NCBI GenBank assembly: GCA_029339505.1
Contig: JAQISU010000155.1
Span: forward strand, 21,854,001 to 21,918,000
Length of the DNA stretch: 64,000 nt
Source: Unio delphinus
Taxonomy: Eukaryota > Mollusca > Bivalvia > Unionida > Unionidae
Reading direction: 5' to 3'
Shown here: piece after piece, positions 13,941 to 23,032 of the stretch
Position numbering within the stretch: position 1 is the stretch's first letter
Layout of the letters: each line of letters opens with the position of its first letter
The notes under the pieces: generated by a model
What the model was told of the DNA's origin: nothing
What the model saw: only the letters and a program-made list of their open reading frames with translations
Database searches by the model: none
Program-made: the position numbers and the translations under genes

Positions 13941-15520
13941 TATTAGTTTGCGTGTCGACTATGTAGCGATTCCTTTTAAGTAGCGGTAATACAGGGAAAA
14001 CCTACTTCACAAAGACTATCAAGTGGAATTCATCAGCAAAGCTGCTTGTACGTATAAGAACTATTTGCAAATTTGGTCTCTTTGTTTTCTGAATGTCAGA
14101 CAATTGTGTTACGAATGTCAGACTCAACAAATCAAGGTTATTTTAGCATAAATTGTATCCTTTCAAATACGAAACTCTTTAGCTGAAATGACCGTGCTGA
14201 CGTTTTGAGATCTTTGATATGAACGAAAACATAAGATACAATGATAATCGATATTTACTGGTGCATTATTTCAAAATATTCGCTTGATTTGAAAAAGTAA
14301 AATATCAACCTATTCTACATAGAAGGATATTGCAGTTTTATAAACGTATACAAATATTTGTAACTCTTTCAGAAATGTGATCTTTATTGTTTAGCTTATT
14401 TCGCAAATGAGAGCATTTGGTTCCTGAGCTTTGTTACCAACCCATCTACATCATCCTAGCCAAAGGTAGGCGATCCACATCAATGTCAAGCGAAATGGAG
14501 AGATGAACTTTCATTCAACATGATCGCTATCAAGGTGCATGTTTACTGCTCCTAAAATATTCCGTGTAACCTTCTTTTGAAATACTAAAACAAATACCAA
14601 CATGTATTCCATTCGCTGTGTCTATTTTTAGACTCAAGCTGTACGTGACAAAAAACAGATAGAATGAGTCACAGGACAACACGAGGTACATTCCAAGTTT
14701 CAGAACCATTTAGTATCTGATTCAAAAGAAACCCAATATCGACCCACTAAAGAGGGTATAAGACCCGAAAGGTTAAGGTCAAACGCATATCGAATGTCCT
14801 AGTTCTGAGATATGTAAAGGTATTTTGTTTTATTACTGTTAACCAGTGTATGTACCTTGAAGATACGGAAGACTAGCTCATAAATAAAACTCAGTGCTTT
14901 GTAAGCACTGTGGAGTCCCATTGCTAGCTGTTACACATTTAGCCTTGTGGCAATACAATCTTAGATCCTAATTATGTCCTAAAATATAGATATCAAGTTA
15001 GAATTTTCTAATCCAAAAATAGACAGGCGTTATCTTTAACAAGCTATTCTTAAAACAAACATAAGATATATTTGAAAGAGATTATTGTGGTTAAATATTA
15101 AACTATACATTGTCTGATATTAAGCTAATGTTGAACTTTTAGTTGTGTATCCTAAGACAAGTCAATCAAATAAAAACAATCAGCCAGCATTTACTTAAGA
15201 GAGATTATGGCAACCTCTTCTTATATTTTGACATTGACTGGATGCGATGGTGGAGTGAGTGAAAACACTATTGGACTACAGTCGACATTTTCCTTTATAA
15301 ACTGGACCATAATTATTCGGCAGACTGGTCGTGTGGTATTCATATTGGTGACGCATCATTTTCAATCAACACGTCACTTAAGCTGAAATATATTTCTTGG
15401 CCAAATATTAGTCATGCTTGGTTTTCCCAGAATACACAAATTCTTATCCATTTGCACGATGAATTAATTCTGCTCAGAAAAATCCATGTTCTCAATAGTG
15501 TCAATGATTTGAATATTTAT
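13941..15520 (+). repeat. diverged duplicated segment, copy A
   Basis: Collinear similarity to 17512-18670, for example TTAGTTTGCGTG ... TGTAGCGATT, GGTAGGCGATCCACATCAATGTC, ATTATGGCAACCTCTTCT, and TTTTCCCAGAAT ... AATTAATTCTG.TCAGA. No ORF is preserved. Either an old segmental duplication or two copies of an unidentified non-coding mobile element. Confidence 0.75.
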
Positions 15521-16859
15521 ACTTGAAACAAATCTTATATAAAATTTTCCTTTTCTATATAGACTTCTTCCTCCATAGATATTGTATTTCAATTGAAATA
15601 ATACAATTAGAAGGATTAAATACACCAAAGTAATTTGCTTATGGTTTATATAAATTTGCTTATTTGTAAGCGTGTTAATTTAATTTTGTATGACCTCATA
15701 AAATGTGTGTGTTGTGAAATATCCTCAATCAGATAAAACATTACAGACAAATGCAGCTTTACACCCTGTCTCAGTATTTTCTCTAGTAATTATCGGATTT
15801 TAGGGCGGAAATATTGCACGACCTTGGGAGTGCAGTATATCCATCCGACAAAACGAGTTTATATTTTCTTTCACATAAAAATGCAGTAACCTTTTTTTCA
15901 TTTGCTCATTTGCTTAATTTACCTAAGGCTTAATTATGTAAACAAAAATACACTATACGAAACAAAGTAAGTGAAGGTATGCTATATTCTAAACTAAATA
16001 AACAAGCGCAGATTCATCATTACACAACACCAACATTATTAATGTGCACATAACTCCGCTCAGATAAATTTGAACTTAGTCGCACGCTAAACATAACTTT
16101 TGACAGAAAATAGTAGTTTGGTCTACTTAAAATTGAAATTTGGAGTCATACTTTGAATGAATGCGCATTGCAAAAACGTTTCCATTTGATCTGGAATGAA
16201 AAGATTTTGTGTTTTTGTCGTTTCTACAAACGTTAGTGACTATGGACTGGATTTATCAGTTCCTGTTATACATAAATCACAACTGATTTCAGCGACGGTG
16301 TAGCTTTTTGACATCGGCAAGTGTGTTTCTGTTCTGTCATTGAATGTTTGGAATCATAATGTAGGAGAAAATATGAACTATTTCAATTCCAATTATCAAA
16401 AAGACGCTATGGCATATAATGTTTTTTGTTTTATTTTTATTTTGAGTGCAGTAAGGAGGGTCTAGTTGCACATGGAATATAGTCAAAATTACAGAACAGT
16501 TTTGAAATGTGTAATTATGCTTGATAACCCATAACATGGTTCATGTATTTCAGATTTGCAGAACTAAGATGGTACATTTTGTGGAAATTCAGGGAGCAAA
16601 ACTATAAGTATATTTTTGCCATTCTTATTACCAGGTAAAGAAGACAGTTTATGCCTGTCATTTACATGTTATCTATAAGGACACAGCAATTTTGTGAAAT
16701 CTGGCGTATATCACCCGCCTAAATCCGAAAGTTAACTCGGTAACGCGGAATGTAGAAAAGCAGCGGAAACCATTCCGAACCATTTCCAGAGTATATTTTT
16801 GTCCCGAACAACTATTCTTTGGTATGCAAGAGGTGCAGGCTGTTTCTCTCTCGAGGACC
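15521..16859. other. non-coding
   Basis: AT-rich; nothing recognised. Confidence 0.55.
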
Positions 16860-16860
16860 G

Positions 16861-16891
<31 letters not shown>

Positions 16892-16922
16892 CATACATAC
16901 ATACATACATACATACATACGT
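16860..16922. repeat. (ACAT)n microsatellite
   Basis: About 15 ACAT units. Confidence 0.95.
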
Positions 16923-17102
16923 GTGTGCATATGTGTGTAGCGTTCCTCGGGCAAGGTTCTAGGCTTTAATTTTAATATCAATTGAATCATATACTTTTCG
17001 TCTGATATCTTCAAGGAACAATACTATAATCAATTTGAATATTGTTCCACTGCCTATTTGGTAAAAGTAATTGTGGTACTCAAAATCAAGGGGAGCAAAT
17101 CT

Positions 17103-17420
17103 TACAGCCTAGGTGGCCTAGTGGATAGAGCGTCCGCCGCAGAAGCGAGAAGCCGTGGGTTCTATCCCCGGCCGAGTCATACCAAAGACTTACCAAAATG
17201 GTACTAATATCTGCCTCGTTTGACGCTCAACATTAAGAGGTTAGTGTTAGGACTGGTCGACCTGGTGTCAGGATAATGTGACTGGGTGGGACATCATGCT
17301 ACATGTCTGCTGCATGATGCCTACGTGCTAGACATCACTATAAACTGCCTCACTCCAGACATCGTAGTGACATGACTGAACTTTTTTTTTTATAAAGCTA
17401 CGTTAAAAAACCTAATCATA
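17103..17420 (+). mobile_element. tRNA-derived SINE
   Basis: Head GCCTAGGTGGCCTAGTGG ... with B box GTGGGTTCTATCCCCG, then GCCGAGTCATACCAAAGACTT and the best-preserved central domain in this window (TTAGTGTTAGGACTGG, AGGATAATGTGACTGGGTGG, GACATCGTAGTGACATGACTG). Tail AAGCTACGTTAAAAAACC. Confidence 0.88.
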
Positions 17421-17511
17421 CACACTTATCGGAATCCTGAATTGATGGATCTACTTATAAACCGAATAGAGTAAGTGTTGGCCCACCCAGACCTACATGT
17501 ATAAATACTTC

Positions 17512-18670
17512 GCTAGTTTGCGTGTAGACTGTGTAGCGATTTATTTTTACTTTAGTAAGTGGGTGAAAAACTGTTTCGCACACAGACTGATCATTGGAAT
17601 TTATCAACAACGCTAAATGTACTTATAAGGATTATTCACGAATTCCTGAGTTTAGGACACGACGCTACAACATCCACCTTAGCAAGCGAAAGGTAGTCGA
17701 TCCACATCAATGTCAAACGAAATAAAGAGATACTTAATGACTAAAGAATATGCTCGTTATCGAGGCGCATGTTAATGGTATTTTCCTGTGTACACCTTCT
17801 GCTGGAGTTGTTATGATAAATACCAACGATTCGCTGTCAGTTTTAAGATAAAGCCACACGTGACAAATGGTAGGCGGACAGTCATAAAACAAACATAAGG
17901 TAACATCCAGGTACCATTATTACAATTATTATCTAATTCAAAACAATCCCAGTATTGACCCAGTAAAGAGGGCGAAAGATTCCAAAGGTTAAGGTCAAAC
18001 ACATATTGAATGTTCTAGTTCGAGACGTTCAAAGGTAAAAGTAATACTGTAAACCCCTGTATGTACTTTGGAGATACTGATATATATATAAAGTAAATTC
18101 AGTACCTTGTGATTACATAATACAAATGCAGATGTCCATCATACGTTGCTACACATTTAGACACGGTGACGATACACTCCGAGATCAGATTTATTTCCTG
18201 ATAATAGACTTCAATTTCAGAATTGTATACACGAATAGAGACAAACGGTAGCCTTGTCTTGTACATCCTGACAAACGATTTATTTTGGTGAAACATTAAT
18301 TTTCACATTTTCTGATATTGGACTAGTCTTGAGGTTTTGTACACCAAGACAGGTCAATACTGACAAAAGCGAGCAGAAAGAGATTTCTATCAGCACTTTC
18401 TAAAGATAAATTATGGCAACCTCTTCTAGTTCCTATATTTTGGTTATAATTAGAAATGAGGGTGGGGTGGGAGAAAAGCACTGTCTAAATATCTTCGGCC
18501 TTTTCCTTTAGAAATTGGGTCAAAACATTTTTGGCAGAAAGACCCTGAGGTATTTGTATTTGGTGACGTATTTCAATTATATTTGTTTTTCCCAGAATGT
18601 AGAAAAACGTTTCCACTTGAAAAACGATTAATTCTGGTCAGACCTATCCGTGTTCTCAAGAGGCTAAAAT
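17512..18670 (+). repeat. diverged duplicated segment, copy B
   Basis: Partner of 13941-15520, about 420 bp shorter because of internal indels. At its left edge the sequence continues smoothly across the point where copy A carries the MITE. Confidence 0.75.
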
Positions 18671-19011
18671 GGCTTAAATATTTATTTATATGTGTGTGTG
18701 TGTGTTTATGTGTGTGTGTGTGTGTTGGCGAGGTAAAAATAACGGATGGTGTGCAAATACTATGTGACTAAATATTTCAGTATATAAGCAGTTTTTGGAA
18801 CCCATACAATTCTAATTAGCAGATAGTGCTTGGAAAGTACATTTTGAGGTAATTAAAGATGCAGAAACACAGGTTGATTTATTGCCATTGATTTTACCAG
18901 CTATAGATGCGATATTAGTTTGCCCTGTCACTTGCATGATCTTTGTTGGAGTGACCAAAGGGTAATCACAGTACTCTAATCTACGGACTGTTTGGTAATT
19001 CATCCCTGCAT

Positions 19012-19082
<71 letters not shown>

Positions 19083-20420
19083 AGTTTTATCAGGGATTCA
19101 AAGTGATTTACTACAGTAAAGAATCATTAAATTTAAAGGTTGCTGTGAGGTGTTTTGTGTGCATCAATACTGTATTTGTGTATTTCTTTAACCACTGTTG
19201 TGTATTTACTTTAATATGTAGCAGAAATTAAATTACTTTTTTATTGTTGTGTTTTCCTTTCACTATTGAGCAATAAGTAGAAACACAAAGTAAATGTGTC
19301 ATAAAAGGCCCAACATTTGTGTAGGAAAATATGAACTCGTTGTTTCTGAGCTATACTGCACACTACCAACACCGTGCAGTATAGCTCACAAAACCTCGTT
19401 CATAATTTCGAATACAGTTCTAGTATTTAGTGCATAAAACTGAAACACCGTGTATTATTTTAATAATTATGTATGGAATATGTAAAATATGTGCCATAAA
19501 CATATATTTGGTCATAAACTGAAACAAAATTCTGATCTAATACTGATAATTTTCTTTTTACTGAATTGGGGGGGGGGGGCGTTTATCGAACTTTTTTCTC
19601 TCGTAATTTGTATAGGTATTTATTTTTGTCCAAGGAACAATATTCAATGCAAGCAGGGAAACAACTACTTTATAATTATACTGCTTTTGTCACTGTTACT
19701 TCCCTTGCGTCAGCTTGATAGACGTTTAAATAACCATACAAAACTTTCAATCACGAGAACACAACGGAACAGTTTTACTTAAATTAACTTGAAATGTGAC
19801 GTTTTTAATTGAATTCGATTTAGAATCGTCTGCATACATACCAACATTCAGAAGATTCAAAGTAGGAGGAAAGCAAACTGAAATGCGAAGTTTAAAATGA
19901 AACCATCCTAAGATTTTACATTTGGTCTGAAATGGCAAATTAGGAACCATCTCAGCTTCATGTACGTTATCAAATTCAAAATGCCAATTGACGATAAAAT
20001 CAGGATCATTAAAAAAAATCATCTCCAATATTTTATTTTTGGTCTTTTATTAACAGACAAAAAAAAAACGGCCGGATGCGGAAAAAATTATTTTAAATTT
20101 CTGTCAATACATATAATAAATGTTTCCTTTACGATTTCACTGAATTCAATGCAATGCGAATGACGCATTGAAACAATCTATCTGAAGTTTTGACGCATTT
20201 TCTACAATCTTTAACATCAGTTCAACGAACCACCAACGCTGCAGTGATAAGATCAGGATATCAATGTTCCCAAAAATATCGTTTTGATTTATTGTAAATC
20301 TGTGTACGTAAATAATGGTATTAGCGTTCAAACAAAAGTACGGCCATTAAAAGTCATTCTTTACTTAAAATGAGATAAAATGCACATCCGTTGGCTGAAA
20401 CTTATCCATGCTCTCTGCTG
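18671..20420. other. non-coding, with microsatellites and a long hairpin
   Basis: A (TG)n tract lies at about 18691-18725 and a (CT)n tract at about 19016-19076. The hairpin at 19325-19409 is listed separately. The Polinton begins at 20421. Confidence 0.6.
19325..19409. repeat. ~85-nt hairpin (miRNA-like or foldback)
   Basis: A perfect 14-bp core stem (GAGCTATACTGCAC at 19348-19361 with its complement at 19374-19387) around a 12-nt loop. It is extended outward with mismatches to ATGAAC/GTTCAT at about 19331 and 19402. Size and near-perfect pairing are compatible with a pre-miRNA or a minimal foldback element. No known miRNA seed recognised. Confidence 0.6.
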
Positions 20421-20705
20421 AGCAGCAGAGAGGGTGAGCCGGACAACATTTTTAGACAAGTTTTCACTGAAATCACGCTTAAAAACAATGAAACCAATGA
20501 CATCAGGCCCCAAATATGTGTGTGAATCATGGATTAGGTCCCAAAAAAAATATGAAAAAATCAATGAAATTAATGAAATCCTCCATCGATTTTTTTGGAA
20601 AAAGGGACTACAACATCGTTGTCACTCACCCCTTCTGCTGCTAGAACTTTCAGTTGGGGTTAACCGAATATTTGATCCAGTCCGATACGATATCGTGTTC
20701 GAGGG
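20421..20705 (+). repeat. left terminal inverted repeat of Polinton
   Basis: Matches the reverse complement of 35294-35579 with about one substitution and a one-base difference in an A run. Similarity stops sharply after TTCGAGGG. Just outside, CTCTCTGCTG (20411-20420) is an inverted copy of the terminus, giving a 10-bp palindrome around AG at the boundary. Confidence 0.95.
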
Positions 20706-21331
20706 TCATGTAAATTTATTGTTACAAATCCGTGTGGGGCAGACTGAGCATGACTAAAGAAATTTCTAAATTGATTGAAGTCCATATCAGAACACCATGT
20801 CTGCCAAATATTTCGTAGCGTATGTGTATCAACGCCGTTGAATACAGCAAGCATATTACAGTTATCTCTAATCACTTTTGGAATCTGAGTGTAGCGTTGA
20901 GTGACATAGATCACGTCCGTGTTTTTATGCCTGCCTCGGGAAAATATTCTAGCAGGATTTTTTTGATTATCTAACATGACATCGTCGTATACAACTAAAT
21001 TGTTGATACTTCCATCGAGGTCATTCACGGATGGCGCCTCGTCAATATCGGTTATAAATTCAATAACATCCTCGCCGGCAATCTCTGAAGCGTTTTCATT
21101 AAAATCTTTTAGCACTTCATAGCATCGTTGATCATCTACGCTAGGGGCAATTAAATACAACTTATCCCACTTCATCCATCTCATTATTAAATTGAGCAAC
21201 AATTGCGTTTTACCGGATCCAGATGGCCCGATTATAATTGCGCGGATAGAGTTTGGTAACGCTGCATGATGCTTCACTGGTTCTCTTGTTTTAGTCGCTG
21301 AAAAATCAATTATATTCATATCTCTATACAT
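20660..21331 (-). CDS. FtsK/A32-type genome-packaging ATPase
   Basis: A 223-residue protein with Walker A GPSGSGKT at residues 35-42 and Walker B LVVYDD at about 112-117, followed by the SRGRHKNTDVIYVTQRY sensor region typical of A32-like ATPases of Polintons and related viruses. By family role it drives DNA into the capsid. It starts at ATG 21331, five bases from the divergent DUF5679 gene. Its last ~15 codons and stop lie inside the left terminal repeat, so the same codons occur, orphaned, in the right repeat. Length is normal and no disabling change is visible. Confidence 0.93.
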   Translation of the reverse strand: MYRDMNIIDFSATKTREPVKHHAALPNSIRAIIIGPSGSGKTQLLLNLIMRWMKWDKLYLIAPSVDDQRCYEVLKDFNENASEIAGEDVIEFITDIDEAPSVNDLDGSINNLVVYDDVMLDNQKNPARIFSRGRHKNTDVIYVTQRYTQIPKVIRDNCNMLAVFNGVDTHTLRNIWQTWCSDMDFNQFRNFFSHAQSAPHGFVTINLHDPRTRYRIGLDQIFG

Positions 21332-21336
21332 AAATT

Positions 21337-21534
21337 ATGGATCTATATTGCGTGAAGTGTAAGGCGCGTACTGGCACAGATGACTTGACGATGATTACAA
21401 CTAAAAATAACCGATCAGCGCTTTCTGGTAAATGCGTACAGTGTAGTACAAAGAAATTTAGATTTGTTTCTAAACCCAAGGAACTCAAGGAACCTTTAAA
21501 AAAAAACGAGGAGGTGATATCGCTGCCAAATTAG
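21337..21534 (+). CDS. DUF5679-type zinc-ribbon protein, possible frameshift donor
   Basis: 65 residues beginning MDLYCVKCKARTG, with CxxC pairs at C5/C8 and C33/C36 and the TTKNNRSALSGKC core of DUF5679 zinc ribbons. In relatives I know from Polinton-like elements this ribbon is followed in the same protein by a PLA2-like domain. Here the zero frame stops at 21532-21534, while the PLA2 coding continues in the -1 frame. The canonical slippery heptamer A_AAA_AAC sits in the correct register at 21501-21507. The start codon at 21337 is five bases from the divergent ATPase start, so a shared compact promoter is likely. Confidence 0.85.
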   Translation: MDLYCVKCKARTGTDDLTMITTKNNRSALSGKCVQCSTKKFRFVSKPKELKEPLKKNEEVISLPN

Positions 21535-21866
21535 CAAAACTCCCTGGAACCCCATGGGCAAAATACCCCGGAGAAAAACACCTTCCAGGGTATAGTTATT
21601 GTGGACCGGGAACAAGACTTGATATCAGACTCAATGATCAAAATCAGCCCCGACCCGGTGAGGAACCAATAAACGCTATTGATAAGGCCTGTCACCTTCA
21701 TGATGTTGCTTATAAAAGCAGCAATTTGCAACACAGGCATCTAGCAGATGTGAAATTAATTCATGCGTTGAATGCCATTCCTGATAAATCCTTCAAAGAA
21801 AAATTGGCTTCATTTTTGATAAAATCGGCAATGAAAAGCAAATTGATGTTAGGTGCTGGTAATTAA
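21508..21866 (+). CDS. PLA2-like domain (continues zinc-ribbon gene in -1 frame)
   Basis: An open frame without its own good start immediately follows the slippery site. It begins GGDIAAKLAKLPG and carries the parvovirus-VP1-like phospholipase A2 signature: calcium loop YCGPGT and catalytic His-Asp in ACHLHDVAY. The frame is exactly the one reached by a -1 slip on AAAAAAC at 21501-21507; it ends with TAA at 21864-21866. Virion PLA2s help breach endosomal membranes, and that role is inferred here. Alternatives to programmed shifting are a one-base loss in the A9 run or a base-calling error. Confidence 0.8.
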
Positions 21867-21873
21867 TAACAAC

Positions 21874-22824
21874 ATGGAATCTATTTATTATTCCCCAAGA
21901 GGATACTGGAAGGGTAACGCTGCAATCAGTAAACTCGCTAGCGCCGCAAAAGTGAAAAAAACCACTGCGGCTCATTGGTTATCCAAACAGGCACTATGGC
22001 AAATTTATCTACCACCGCCTAAACAAATTCAATTCTCGCATTTTGATGTAACCGGACCCAATGAAGTTCATCAGGCTGATATATTATTTCTGCCACATGA
22101 TCGTGGTTACAAATATGCGTTAACTGTAGTTGATATTGCAAGTCGATACAAAGAAGCAGAACCGTTAAAAACAAAATCGGCCACTGAAGTGGCTTCTGCA
22201 TTTGAAAGGATTTATCGAAGGAGTCCTCTGCACTGGCCAAATCTGTTACAAGTTGACCCGGGCAAGGAATTTCAGGGTGCAGTGTTATCTACAATGAAAT
22301 ATCACAATGTCGCTATCAGACGAGGGCATACTGCACTGCATCGTGATCAGGCCATTGTAGAACGGTTTAATAAAACCCTTGCTGAGCGGTTATTTGGATA
22401 TCAATATGCAAAAGAATTCATCCAAGAAAAAAGATCCCGTGAATGGGTTAAGAGATTACCAGGTGTAGTTACCGCACTGAATAACGAGATTACTAGAACC
22501 ATCAACATGAAACCTATCAACGCGATTAAAAAGAAGTCGATACCTGAAAAACCACAAAAGGATTTTAGCGTTTCCCAACCAATTCTTGGTAGTAGTGTCA
22601 TTGTGAGGTACTTATACGAACCAGGAGAGCTTGAAGGGGGTAGAAAAAGGGCTACTGATCCTATTTGGAGCGTCACTACGCATAAGATATCTAGTATAAC
22701 ACGATCAACTGGTAGACCTCCAGTCTATAAACTGGATTCAACTGCCCCTCAGCGGGGTTTTACTAGACAACAATTACAAGTGATACCCGAGGATACTCAA
22801 TTGCCACCGCATGGTCTTAACTAG
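21874..22824 (+). CDS. retrovirus-type integrase (Polinton INT)
   Basis: 316 residues from the ATG at 21874; an in-frame GTG at 21853 would overlap the PLA2 end and is less likely. The N-terminal part (YYSPRG, AAHWLSKQ) matches Polinton integrases. The DDE triad is visible as D69 (HQADI), D128 (QVDPGKEF) and E163 (IVERFN). The C-terminal part (DPIWSVTTHKIS ... YKLDS) looks like the SH3-like DNA-binding fold. It would catalyse insertion of the element with target duplication. Its stop overlaps by 8 bases the convergent end of the HNH-like tail on the other strand. It appears intact. Confidence 0.94.
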   Translation: MESIYYSPRGYWKGNAAISKLASAAKVKKTTAAHWLSKQALWQIYLPPPKQIQFSHFDVTGPNEVHQADILFLPHDRGYKYALTVVDIASRYKEAEPLKTKSATEVASAFERIYRRSPLHWPNLLQVDPGKEFQGAVLSTMKYHNVAIRRGHTALHRDQAIVERFNKTLAERLFGYQYAKEFIQEKRSREWVKRLPGVVTALNNEITRTINMKPINAIKKKSIPEKPQKDFSVSQPILGSSVIVRYLYEPGELEGGRKRATDPIWSVTTHKISSITRSTGRPPVYKLDSTAPQRGFTRQQLQVIPEDTQLPPHGLN

Positions 22825-23032
22825 CACCCTTGCGTCTATTACACTCAAGACAAGTCAACATCACATTATTTCTGACATGACCGAGATTGTTATTTTTTCT
22901 GTCTACGGTGAATTGGCGAGGATCCTTATCCGAATACTGCCAACGCATTATACAATTGCAACTCGCGCAGTGATTATTCTGTTGTTGCTTCAGAGTAATT
23001 ATTAATTCAGCATCAATATCAAATTCTCGTTG
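22817..23032 (-). CDS. HNH-like zinc domain, -1-frame tail of PolB-helicase
   Basis: The helicase frame stops at 23002, but the -1 frame stays open to TAA at 22819-22817. It encodes CASC, then DPRQFTVDRKNN.LGHVRNN and LTCLECNRRKG: two CxxC pairs around a His/Asn-rich core as in HNH-type nuclease or zinc-knuckle domains. The helicase gene contains the slippery heptamer A_AAA_AAC (23038-23032, within an A10 run) in register just before the stop, and a -1 slip enters this frame directly. No separate start codon is well placed. The tight 8-base overlap with the integrase end supports real coding. Function unknown. Confidence 0.72.
   Translation of the reverse strand, partial: QREFDIDAELIITLKQQQNNHCASCNCIMRWQYSDKDPRQFTVDRKNNNLGHVRNNVMLTCLECNRRKGAS

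Noticed and set aside
20434..20757. ORFs in the left terminal repeat and matching ones at 35248-35689
   Set aside because: Present in both repeats; apart from the ATPase end they are antisense or non-coding.
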